From Fragilaria radians (Eukaryota; Bacillariophyta; Fragilariophyceae; Fragilariales; Fragilariaceae): a stretch of DNA of 12,314 nucleotides. Positions 1-7,985 of this stretch are shown here, piece by piece. Under the pieces are notes generated by a model. It was given only the letters and a program-made list of their open reading frames with translations, did no database searches and was not told where the DNA came from. The stretch's first letter is position 1, and each line of letters starts with the position of its first letter. The DNA is taken from NCBI GenBank assembly GCA_900642245.1, contig CAAAJI010000171.1, positions 71,619 through 83,932 on the forward strand, in the 5' to 3' direction. The position numbers and the translations under genes are program-made.

Positions 1-221
1 TGACCGTTTGGCAAAATTCTGAGTTATCCAAGCAAGTACAGTATTCGTAATGTTACATGCCACCTTTTCACGTTACGTTAAGAAAGCAAGTTCAAACACA
101 AAAAACGGACAAATAAGTACTCTTAAAACATCAAACACGATGAACAGACGAACATTAAGTGAGCCACAACGTACAGAGAGGTTTGTTAGAAACATAAATG
201 ATTTCGCGCAATTGAATCAAA
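1..221 (+). promoter_or_regulatory. 5' flank of LRR gene 1, shared in part with LRR gene 2
   Basis: This stretch precedes the first LRR gene. Two blocks recur before the second gene: the block around CAAGTACAGTATT (34-46, compare 5112-5124) and the block from GTACAGAGAGG (172-182, compare 5193-5203) to the ATG. Gene 1 carries about 70 extra bases between the blocks. An ATG at 50 opens a frame that ends at 286, overlapping the LRR start in another frame; if the transcript begins upstream of 50 this would act as an inhibitory upstream ORF. No TATA box or other core promoter is convincing, and the transcription start is unknown. Confidence 0.45.
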
Positions 222-1976
222 ATGGAAAGTTTGTGTCATCAATACAGAGAGTTAAAGAAAACGTTGAGAGACGTAGAGGATGTTGAAATTGAACTAAGTT
301 GTGGTAGCGACCAAAGTGTGATGGATATCGAAATTCCAAAGTACACACAAGTCAGATGTTACATAGCTGGAAAAGCAGCCTCCTTCATTGTCAATGCTTT
401 GAAGGTAAACTCTGTCGTAATATCACTAGATCTTAGCTGCCTAGATCTTAGACACATAATTGGAATGCAGGCAGCATCAGAAATTGCAGAACATTTAAAA
501 GTGAATTCAACATTAGTATCATTAAGCCTTTCACGTCTTTGGTTGGAGGACAAAGTAGGGGCCAAAATTGCTGAGGCATTGAAGTTGAATAATTCACTGA
601 CATCTCTAGATCTTAGCCGTAATGCCATTGGAGACGAGGGAGCATCAGTAATTGCCAAAGCCTTGGAAGTTAATCAATCCTTGAAATTGCTAAACCTAGA
701 AGATAATAATGTTGGGAATCAGGGAGCAGTAGCAATCGCTGAAGCACTGAAGGTGAATTCATCCTTGAAGTCGCTCAAGCTTAGTTGTAATTTCTTTGGA
801 AAAGGGGGACTATCAAAACTTGCCGAAGTTTTGAAAGTGAATTCATCTTTGATATCCCTTGACCTTGGGAGGAACACCCTTCAACCAGAGTTTGCTGCAG
901 TACTTGTCAACGCTTTGAAGCAAAATGTATCTTTGACGTCACTAAATCTTGGACATTCTTCATTGGCCAAAGCACCACAAATCACCAATCTAATGAAATC
1001 GAATAATTCCTTGAAATCATTAGATCTTAGCATGAATGACCTCGGCAGAGCGGGAGCAGCAGCAATTGCTGAATGGCTGAAAGTAAATTCATGTTTGGAA
1101 TCACTGAATATTGGTTGTAATTCTTTTGGAGACGTGGGAGTATTGGCAATTGCAGAAGCTTTGAAATCAAATTCATCTTTGAAATCTCTAAACCTTGAGA
1201 AAAATCTCATTAAAGAAGAGGGAGCATCTGCAATTGCCGAAGCGTTGAGGTTTAATTTGTCGTTAATATCATTAAATCTAGGAATCAATTCTCTTGGAAA
1301 AGAGGGAGTATCGAAAATCGCCGAGATGTTGAAGGTGAATGATTCCCTGTTGTCCCTTAGTCTTGCTGCTAATTCTCTTGAAGTTGAGGAAGCATCAGTG
1401 ATTTTCAATGTGTTGAATATGAATACTTCATTAAAATCACTGGTTCTTTGGAGTAATTCCTTTGGAAAAAAGGGAGCATCGGTAATTGCAGAAGCAATAA
1501 AACATAATTCAAGCTTGACAACACTCAACCTTGCTCTTAATTCCTTTGGGAATGACGGAGTATCGGAAATTATTGCAGCCTTAAAAACGAATTCCTATTT
1601 GATGTCACTAGATCTTAGTTGCAATTGGGCAACTGTTGAGGGAGCATCTGCAATTGCAGAAGCGTTGAAAGTGAATACATCATTGACATTTTTAAATCTT
1701 AGCTCTAATGATATTGAACTAACGGGAGCAATCAACATTTCCAGAGCATTAAGATTTAATCCATCTCTCTCACAATTGATTATCGAGAAAACAAGCCTCA
1801 TAGCTTGTTTTGAGGAACTTCCCAATATTGCTGTCAATACGGAATGCCATCAGAAAGTCTTGCTGGAAGTGCTCATTGGCAAAGAAGGTGGACAAGTTTT
1901 AGCCAACAAGTATCGTATGCGATTTCCAGTTACATGTGTGGGAGCATATCATGGACTTTATAGTAAGGTAGAGTAA
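222..1976 (+). CDS. Leucine-rich repeat protein, ribonuclease-inhibitor type (paralogue 1)
   Basis: This 584-residue ORF is almost entirely LRRs of 28 residues (84 nt), about 16-17 units. Each follows the pattern N-x-S-L-x-x-L-x-L-x-x-N-x-x-G-x-x-G-A-x-x-I-A-x-A-L-K, the ribonuclease-inhibitor/NLR-like LRR class, which folds as alternating strand and helix and usually binds proteins. Residues 1-60 form a non-repeat N-terminal cap (starts MESLCHQYRELKK). The last 55 or so form a C-terminal cap with the conserved core GKEGGQVLANKYRM. No signal peptide, membrane helix, kinase or nucleotide-binding domain is visible, so a soluble intracellular adaptor or receptor is likely; the partner is unknown. 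The start is well supported: an in-frame TGA lies at 213-215, the ATG context is AAAATGG, and the same TGA-ATC-xAA-ATG arrangement precedes the paralogue. Repeat 12 has lost the usual glycines. The protein runs 8 residues past the paralogue's stop. Confidence 0.9.
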   Translation: MESLCHQYRELKKTLRDVEDVEIELSCGSDQSVMDIEIPKYTQVRCYIAGKAASFIVNALKVNSVVISLDLSCLDLRHIIGMQAASEIAEHLKVNSTLVSLSLSRLWLEDKVGAKIAEALKLNNSLTSLDLSRNAIGDEGASVIAKALEVNQSLKLLNLEDNNVGNQGAVAIAEALKVNSSLKSLKLSCNFFGKGGLSKLAEVLKVNSSLISLDLGRNTLQPEFAAVLVNALKQNVSLTSLNLGHSSLAKAPQITNLMKSNNSLKSLDLSMNDLGRAGAAAIAEWLKVNSCLESLNIGCNSFGDVGVLAIAEALKSNSSLKSLNLEKNLIKEEGASAIAEALRFNLSLISLNLGINSLGKEGVSKIAEMLKVNDSLLSLSLAANSLEVEEASVIFNVLNMNTSLKSLVLWSNSFGKKGASVIAEAIKHNSSLTTLNLALNSFGNDGVSEIIAALKTNSYLMSLDLSCNWATVEGASAIAEALKVNTSLTFLNLSSNDIELTGAINISRALRFNPSLSQLIIEKTSLIACFEELPNIAVNTECHQKVLLEVLIGKEGGQVLANKYRMRFPVTCVGAYHGLYSKVE

Positions 1977-2895
1977 ATGCCTTTCTAATTTCATCATTCA
2001 AAACAATACATTAAAAATTTAAGCAGAAATATTGTGACCATTAGGCCTGTAAGCTGACTTCTTCCTGTAATCACAGTTTCACTTGAAGATGCCTGAAATT
2101 AAAAATATATTGGATATGCAATATCTTTAGTGGTCTAATCTTCATGTGAACAGATTTTTTGGCAAAAAGGAAGCTAGCGGAAGGAAAATGTGAAATCAAA
2201 GCAAGTGTGCTTTTCACCTTGACCAAAATAATTCACCAAGCACAAAGGAACTGCAGTTATGACTCAAACAAGGTAGAGCATGGGTAAGTTTTGGTCAAAG
2301 CTATGGGTGGGAGTTCACAGGGTTCACACTGTCATTGGAAATTATGTAACTTTCGTAAGTTTCTCTGATCAACAAACTGCTTGTTTGATGTGCTATGTTG
2401 TAATTAATAGAAACTGTTATAAATTAAATGTCAAATAATAGTAAAGATTACCACCAGCACGTCTTCTAAAGAATAAAACGAGGGAAGTTTCTGATATGCT
2501 GCATTTACTATGAGACTATGATTTTCATCAGACCATTTCATCTTCAATTTAAACTCCTCCAAAACCATCAGGAAGTTAAGATCAAGGTAAAGTATCCTAT
2601 TTCAGGACGTTGTGAATTTCTGGCTGCATGTTTTTTTGTACAAGAGTTTGATAACAAATAACATGGTCATACAAGTACTCAACAAAAGAGGTAAGAGGAT
2701 CAACAAAAGAACATCAAATATGGAGAAGGAGTTATAACTTTCATCAAGCACTGCTCTATTCAGCTTACAAGCCATAATATGCAGGAAGATGAATGGGATA
2801 CATATGTTAATGGCTTTTTACTACGGTATTCACAATATGAATGCTGAACGAGTACTCAACAAAGCTAATCAGCAACAGTGTTGCGGCAACTATAA
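1977..2895. repeat. 3' flank of LRR unit, copy 1
   Basis: No gene is recognised here. The DNA is part of the duplicated LRR unit. Its first half (to about 2480) matches the sequence after LRR gene 2 (7039-7480), for example around 2221-2300 versus 7255-7330. Its second half (about 2510-2895) matches 11025-11416 in the third copy. The best-kept patch is 2744-2801, with 4 mismatches in 58 bases and no gaps against 11268-11325. Reading frames on both strands are broken, and changes between copies do not look synonymous in any frame, so it is probably noncoding (3' UTR and spacer). Confidence 0.75.
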
Positions 2896-3378
2896 AAGTC
2901 CCTGATTTTAGGCTTCAAAGTATCCTGATTAAGCTAGTGGGGAAGACAAAGGTGTAGCACACGCGAATATATGCATAAAGGGTAGTGAGATACTGTGAGA
3001 ATTTATATGTCTATTTTCTCTATCCTTTTATGGAAATAGTCCAGGAAATTACTTGACAATTTGACATGGGGAATGAATCTTCACATTAACTGGATCTCTA
3101 GCCATTGATATTTGCACATATGCATCTATTTTTCAATTGTTATAATCTTATGTTAGCTCCAAATTATGATAATTCCTAGAATAATTAGAACGGATTGAAT
3201 AGAAGTTAGATGTTGTTGTGGATGACTTATTTGGGAACATTTATGTATTCAGATCTCCAATGTCTGTATCAAGTCTAGATTCACTTCCACCACGAGCATA
3301 TGTGACATCAAAATATTTAGCATTTGGCCGCATTCTTTCTCTGAATATTAGACAAAGTGCTTTCCAATTTACAAACAT
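2896..3378. other. AT-rich spacer, nothing recognised
   Basis: Homology to the LRR unit stops near 2895 (where the copy at 11416 also ends). No ORF of substance with an ATG, no RNA gene and no recognisable retroelement domain was found on either strand. A 71-codon plus frame at 3218-3433 begins only at GTG and resembles nothing known to me. Confidence 0.5.
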
Positions 3379-3627
3379 CTACCTCAATTCGGAAACACTA
3401 ACCGTCCTTGTTTCTACAGCTTTCAAATCTTGATTTAGTACATTTGTGTTCCATAAGAATGTACTTGATTTAGTGATTATTCTCCCTAAACTAGTCCTTA
3501 TCGCAATCTGACCTTTAAGGTTATCCTCAGGAGTCTTACAAGGTAGGTAATTGCCCCCAAGGTAATACTTAACGTGATATTGCCTGAAAGGGACAGATTC
3601 AATGGATGTTGACCCTATAACCGCTTA
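3379..3627 (-). other. Open minus frame downstream of the Gypsy integrase relic
   Basis: Between a TAA (3627-3625) and a TAG (3381-3379) on the minus strand lie about 81 open codons, in the same frame as the end of the adjacent Gypsy integrase relic. The middle reads like protein (contains PCKTPEDNLKGQIAIRTS), but I do not recognise it. It could be a remnant of the element's 3' end, another decayed gene, or chance. Confidence 0.25.
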
Positions 3628-4077
3628 ATCCAAAATAAGTTGTTTAATTATTTTATCTGATTCAATTCTTTTTCGAATTTGCATTGTTCCACTCCTATAA
3701 ACTTTTGTTATTGGTCATGGTCCCGTACAAAGTGTTGATTATTTCTGGAGAATTTCGGGTTTCTCTACAAGTATTTGGTCTCCAACGTTTTTCTTTATTA
3801 TTTGACTTATGACTTATGACTTATAAATTAAGTCTTCCTGTCCTTTTTGAATTCTATTCCAATATGCCTTAAATGCAATTTTCTGAATCACGTCTCTTGC
3901 AAATACTAGTTGACAAGGCATAGCTTGCAGTCTTGAATGATTGGTGCTTGTGATAGCCCATACTGTAGACTTTGAGGAATCAATCAAAAGGAGTATCTTC
4001 CTCTAGATTCTCCTTTTCTAAGTCAAATAATCTGAGCATTTCATTTACAACTTTGACCTACCTTGGCTGAAGAATCA
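3628..4077 (-). pseudogene. Ty3/Gypsy-like integrase C-terminal fragment
   Basis: Minus-strand translation gives the typical C-terminal end of a Gypsy pol integrase. In order: VVNEMLRLFDLEKENLEED (near 4045-3988), a one-frame shift around 3965-3975, then TVWAITSTNHSRLQAMP, QLVFARD and AYWNRIQKGQ (about 3960-3840). A degraded tail follows, with VGDQILVEKP and a GP-x-P motif in which a TGA (3717-3715) sits where Tyr or Phe is normal, matching the GPY/F module. Breaks include in-frame stops at 3986-3984 and 3717-3715, the frameshift, and a triplicated 7-mer at 3804-3824. The catalytic D-D-E core is absent. In life this enzyme inserts element cDNA into the genome; this piece cannot. No LTRs were found beside it. 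Confidence 0.75.
3804..3824. repeat. 7-bp unit repeated three times (GACTTAT)
   Basis: Three perfect tandem copies of GACTTAT lie inside the Gypsy integrase relic, at the point where the protein-level match becomes ragged and a stop appears. Gaining 14 bases would shift the reading frame. Confidence 0.85.
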
Positions 4078-5100
4078 AGAGGTTGTAAGCAATAACATTT
4101 TAATGATAAACTATTAAACTTGGAGATGTGTGTGTGTACTGGTATAAGGAGACGTCCTGTACCGTTAGTGCATTGTAAACAAAGTAGAATCGACATATTC
4201 TTATATTTGCTCATCTAGCGATGAGTAGCTACAAGTAAAGTATCCTATTACTTATGTTCCACAAGTTTAAGTATGATAAATGATTCACTAGTTAAACTCA
4301 GTGAAGAATCATGATTGTTTTTAATGGATAGTATCATTGTACAATCCAGCACCGTATCCAATCTAAACATTGAAGTCACTTGAATTGGTGAGCAAACAAA
4401 GCAAAAGTCATCCAGTAAGATAATATGAACTGTGCAAAATTGGTTGAAGAGTTTAAAGAAGATTCCGAGAAAAAAGTGATAGGATGACAAGGAAGATTCA
4501 TAACTTTGCAGTGTCTTTTCATTATTCAAAGAAGTGGATTTCATGAAAAATAAGACAGTAATTTAGTACTCCGTTTAAGTAGGAGATTGAATGAATCATA
4601 CAAAAAAGTGTTATGCTGCTTCTATAAATTATTATCAAAATACCAGAGTGTTTCCGAAAATTTTATCTAGTAACAACACCTCAAAAGCTACTAAGCCCTT
4701 GTCTTCTAGATATTGTTCCTTCTCATGAGGATCATCTAGCAAAGAGATATTGTTCTCAGAAAAGCATAGGAAATAGACAGGTCAAGCACAAACATGTAAC
4801 TAGAGAAAAGCATTTTATTTTCATGAAATAAAAACTAGTAATGATGCAAGACAAGTAATTGTATTTGTAAAGTATTGAATGAACAAAATAATACTACAGT
4901 TCTCTCTATAGAATCTTTATTTTACTCAAGGGGATTGTAGCCTTAGCCAAAACATTCTAACTGTGTATAAGGTGTGTTTCTATTGAGCTGTTGACCAAGT
5001 TTTGAGAGTTATATTTCTCAGGCTCAAATAATACCCAATGCTCAATGTAATGCGATAATCATTAAGAACATGCACAGGATTATGTTCTTTGTGTGACTAG
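4078..5100. other. AT-rich spacer, nothing firmly recognised
   Basis: No recognisable protein domain or RNA gene. A short TG run occurs at 4127-4137. A minus-strand frame of 98 codons (4544-4248) begins with ATG but has low-complexity, hydrophobic and serine-rich content typical of AT-rich noncoding DNA. A minus frame of about 45 codons near 4785-4640 (contains DDPHEKEQYLEDKGL) looks more protein-like but matches nothing I know. Confidence 0.4.
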
Positions 5101-5226
5101 CGTACTCAACCAAGTACAGTATTTTGGCCGTTTTACTCTGCATGAAAATCTCACTTTATGGTTCTACGATTCAAAAGCAGAGCCACCACCAGTACAGAGA
5201 GGAGGTTATCGAGCCATTGAATCGAA
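5101..5226 (+). promoter_or_regulatory. 5' flank of LRR gene 2
   Basis: This flank matches two blocks of the gene 1 flank, with a shorter gap between them, so the duplication included upstream DNA. The sequence just before the ATG keeps the in-frame TGA (5218-5220) found before gene 1. No specific promoter element can be named. Confidence 0.4.
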
Positions 5227-7038
5227 ATGGAAAGTTTGTGTCATCAATATAGAGAGTTAAAGAAAATGTTGAAAGGCGTAGAGTATGTTGAAATTGAACT
5301 AAGTTGTGGTAGAGACCAAGGTTTGATGGATATCGGAATTCCAACGTACACACAAGTCAAATCTTACATACATCGAAAAGGAGTCTCTTTAATTGTTAAT
5401 GCTTTGAAGGTAAACTCTATCGTAACATCAATAGATCTTAGCTACATAGCTGATCTGCAAGATGAGGAAGTATCAGAGATTGCAGAACATTTAAAAGTGA
5501 ATTCAACATTAGTATCATTAAGCCTTTCACATCTTTGGTTGGAAGACAAAGCAGGGGCCAAAATTGCTGAGGCATTAAAGTTGAATAATTCGCTGACATC
5601 TCTAGACCTTAGCCGTAATGTCATTGGAGACGAGGGAGCATCAGAGATTGCCAAAGCCTTAGAAGTTAATCAATCCTTGAAATTGCTAAACCTTGAAGAT
5701 AATAATGTTGGGAATCAGGGAGCATTAGCAATTGCCAACGCCTTAGAAGTTAACCATTCCTTGAAATTGCTTAACCTTGAAGATAATAAGGTTGGGGATC
5801 AGGGAGCAGTAGCAATTGCTGAAGCACTGAAGGTGAATTCATCCTTGACATCGCTCAATCTTAGTAAAAATTGGCTTGGAAAAGATGGACTTTCGAAAAT
5901 CGCAGAAGTCTTGAAAGTGAATTCATCCTTGATGTCACTAAACATTGGGAGGAACACCCTTCAACCAGACTTCGCAGCAGCGATACTCGTCAACGCTTTG
6001 AAAGAAAATGTATCTTTGAAGTCACTAACTCTTAGACATTCTTTGCGGGTAAAAGCACCACAAATCACCAAACAAATGAAATCGAATCATTCCTTGAAAT
6101 CATTAGACCTTAGCATGAATGACCTCGGCAGAGAGGGAGCAGCAGAAATTGCTGAATGGCTGAAAGTAAATTCATGTTTGGAATCACTGAATATTGGTTG
6201 CAATTCTTTTGGAGATGTGGGAGCATCGGCAATTGCAGAAGCGTTGAAATCAAATTCATCTTTGAAATCTCTAAATCTTTGGGAAAATCTCATTAAAGAA
6301 GAGGGAGCAGCTGCAATTGCCGAAGCATTGAAGTTTAATTTGTCGTTAACATCAATAAATCTAGGAATCAATTCCCTTGGAAAAGAAGGAGCATCAAAAA
6401 TAGCCGAGATGTTGAAAGTGAATGATTCCTTGATGTCACTTAGTCTTGCGGCTAATTCTCTTGGAATTGAGGGAGCATCAGCAATTGTCAATGCATTACA
6501 TACAAATACTTCGTTGACATCACTAGATCTTCGGAGTAATTCTTTTGAACTAGGGGAAGCTTCGGTTATTGCAGAAGCCTTACAAAGAAATTTTAGCTTG
6601 ATAGCATTCAACCTTGCTCATAATTCCTTTGGGAATGAAGGAGTATCTAAAATTGTTGCAGCCTTAAAAGCGAAGTCATATTTGATGTCACTAGATCTTA
6701 GTTGCAATGGCATAACTGTCGAGGGAGCATCTGCAATCGCAGAAGCAATGAAGGTGAATACATCACTGACATCATTAAATCTTAGTGGGAATGATATTAC
6801 AGAAGAGGGAGCAATTACAATTTCCAAAGCATTGAGATTCAATCCATCACTCTCACAATTAATTATTGGGGAAAGAACACTCAGGGACTGTTTCGAGGAA
6901 CTTCCCAATCTTGCTGTCAATACGGAATGCTATCAGAAAGTCTTGCTGGAAGTGCTTACTGGCAAGGAAGGTGGACAAGTTTTAGCCAACAAGTATCGTA
7001 TGAAATTTCCCGTTACATACGTAGGAACATATCATTGA
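5227..7038 (+). CDS. Leucine-rich repeat protein, ribonuclease-inhibitor type (paralogue 2)
   Basis: This 603-residue ORF is collinear with LRR gene 1 and easily aligned over its whole length, with the same N-terminal cap (MESLCHQYRELKK), the same C-terminal cap (GKEGGQVLANKYRM) and about 17-18 LRRs of 28 residues. It has one more LRR than gene 1, from a tandem copy of an 84-bp unit at 5647-5814. It ends with TGA at 7036-7038, where gene 1 reads GGA and runs on. The start is fixed by an in-frame TGA at 5218-5220 and by matching the paralogue. No secretion, membrane or catalytic domain is seen, so a soluble protein-binding role is inferred. Both paralogues have stayed open for about 600 codons, which argues that both are, or recently were, functional genes. 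Many differences fall on the x positions of LxxLxLxxN. Confidence 0.92.
   Translation: MESLCHQYRELKKMLKGVEYVEIELSCGRDQGLMDIGIPTYTQVKSYIHRKGVSLIVNALKVNSIVTSIDLSYIADLQDEEVSEIAEHLKVNSTLVSLSLSHLWLEDKAGAKIAEALKLNNSLTSLDLSRNVIGDEGASEIAKALEVNQSLKLLNLEDNNVGNQGALAIANALEVNHSLKLLNLEDNKVGDQGAVAIAEALKVNSSLTSLNLSKNWLGKDGLSKIAEVLKVNSSLMSLNIGRNTLQPDFAAAILVNALKENVSLKSLTLRHSLRVKAPQITKQMKSNHSLKSLDLSMNDLGREGAAEIAEWLKVNSCLESLNIGCNSFGDVGASAIAEALKSNSSLKSLNLWENLIKEEGAAAIAEALKFNLSLTSINLGINSLGKEGASKIAEMLKVNDSLMSLSLAANSLGIEGASAIVNALHTNTSLTSLDLRSNSFELGEASVIAEALQRNFSLIAFNLAHNSFGNEGVSKIVAALKAKSYLMSLDLSCNGITVEGASAIAEAMKVNTSLTSLNLSGNDITEEGAITISKALRFNPSLSQLIIGERTLRDCFEELPNLAVNTECYQKVLLEVLTGKEGGQVLANKYRMKFPVTYVGTYH
5647..5814 (+). 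repeat. Recent in-phase 84-bp LRR duplication inside gene 2
   Basis: Two adjacent 84-bp units, 5647-5730 and 5731-5814, both encode a 28-residue LRR built around SLKLLNLEDN and differ at only a few bases. Gene 1 has a single unit here (from about 651). The duplication keeps frame and adds exactly one LRR. Confidence 0.9.
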
Positions 7039-7480
7039 CTTTACGCTATATCTATGTAGAGTGAATATTTGTCTATTTTAATCCTTCAAACACCACAACA
7101 CAACATAGCATGTAAGCTGAAATAATGTGATCATTAGCACCTTGAGCTAACATTTTCCCTTATGTTTGAAATTAAAATTGTACTGGATGAGGCAATAGCA
7201 TATGTTTAGTAAAAAGTATGCTATCACATTATCAGAGCAACTATGCTTGTCACCATTGGCCAAAAGAGTTCATCAAGTACAAAGGACTTAAAGTTATGGC
7301 TCAAACAAGTAGCAACTTAGGTAAATATGTTTCAAAGCTGTACGTCAGATAATAAAGACTAAACTGGAAATTATTACTTATTCCCAATTTACCCTGATTA
7401 TAAAGCTGCTTGCTTGATGTCAATGCTAATAGAAATGGAAACTATTTCACACATAACCAGAAGTAAAGACAAGCACTATC
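7039..7480. repeat. 3' flank of LRR unit, copy 2
   Basis: This noncoding DNA aligns with 1977-2480 after gene 1. Shared landmarks are CTTCAAAC/CATTCAAAAC, the AGCTGAAATAATGTGATCATTAG stretch near 7115-7137, and the CACAAAGGA/TACAAAGGA segment near 7278. The 7115-7140 stretch also occurs in copy 3 at 10962-10987. Homology fades near 7480, before the Copia element. Confidence 0.7.
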
Positions 7481-7507
7481 ATCAGTCCGTAATTCTAGCA
7501 TGCAAGT

Positions 7508-7526
7508 TATGCCTAGAGGAGGCATA
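7508..7526. other. Short perfect hairpin (7-bp stem, 5-nt loop)
   Basis: TATGCCT (7508-7514) and AGGCATA (7520-7526) pair perfectly around AGAGG. It lies between the LRR 3' flank and the Copia element. No poly-T run follows, so a terminator role is not supported. Confidence 0.5.
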
Positions 7527-7644
7527 CGCTGAACAATGATTTGAAGGTAATTTCTAATATTTTTCATCATAGTTAAAAACAAAAAACCAAGAAATAGGGA
7601 AACCCTCCTTATGGAACCAAATAAGGCATATTGATAGTAAGCAG

Positions 7645-7654
7645 TGGTCAGAGC
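7645..7654 (+). promoter_or_regulatory. Candidate retrotransposon primer-binding site
   Basis: TGGTCAGAGC resembles TGGTATCAGAGC, the site complementary to the initiator tRNA-Met 3' end used by many Copia elements, with two bases missing. The preceding bases end in CA (7642-7643), as an LTR would. The gag homology begins about 340 bases downstream, a plausible leader length. Confidence 0.5.
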
Positions 7655-7985
7655 GGTGGATTTCTAGCGTATTATGGCCTTTGATACATTATATCTTGGC
7701 TCTGCCGAACGCTTAATGCTTAATGAATCATTTTTTATTTGCACCTTAGATTAAATTTCAACAGAATAAAGATGTGCCATTTGTCTATACAATCTAGTCT
7801 TAGACAATGTATGACATCATTTTGCTTGAGGTTCGAACTGCCTCTTTGCTTCAAATCTGATCCAAGTCAATTGATTATCTCTTACCTTGAACTTCCTCAT
7901 GAAGATTTCTCCTGACACTGGTTGGAGACCTTGTGTTTGAGATTAAAAGCTTTGTCTCCAATATCACACTTCTTCTGAATCTTAT

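Noticed and set aside
881..1528. Long antisense ORF in LRR gene 1 (215 codons), with similar ones at 359-658, 1595-1837, 5442-5654, 6087-6611 and 6618-6920
   Set aside because: They occupy matching positions in both LRR genes and reflect the 84-bp repeat read backwards through near-palindromic codons. No independent protein features are seen.
222..1976. NLR immune receptor or receptor kinase
   Set aside because: LRRs of this class occur in NLRs, but no nucleotide-binding, kinase, TIR, CARD or membrane domain is present in either ORF or next to it.
4248..4544. Minus-strand ORF of 98 codons
   Set aside because: It begins with ATG, but its composition is typical of AT-rich noncoding DNA and no domain is recognised. 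Not called as a gene.
7644..7712. Possible tRNA gene (GTGGTCAGAGCGG resembles a box A)
   Set aside because: No box B (GGTTCGAAxCC-like) at the right distance, no acceptor-stem pairing and no anticodon arm. A retroelement primer-binding site explains the sequence better.
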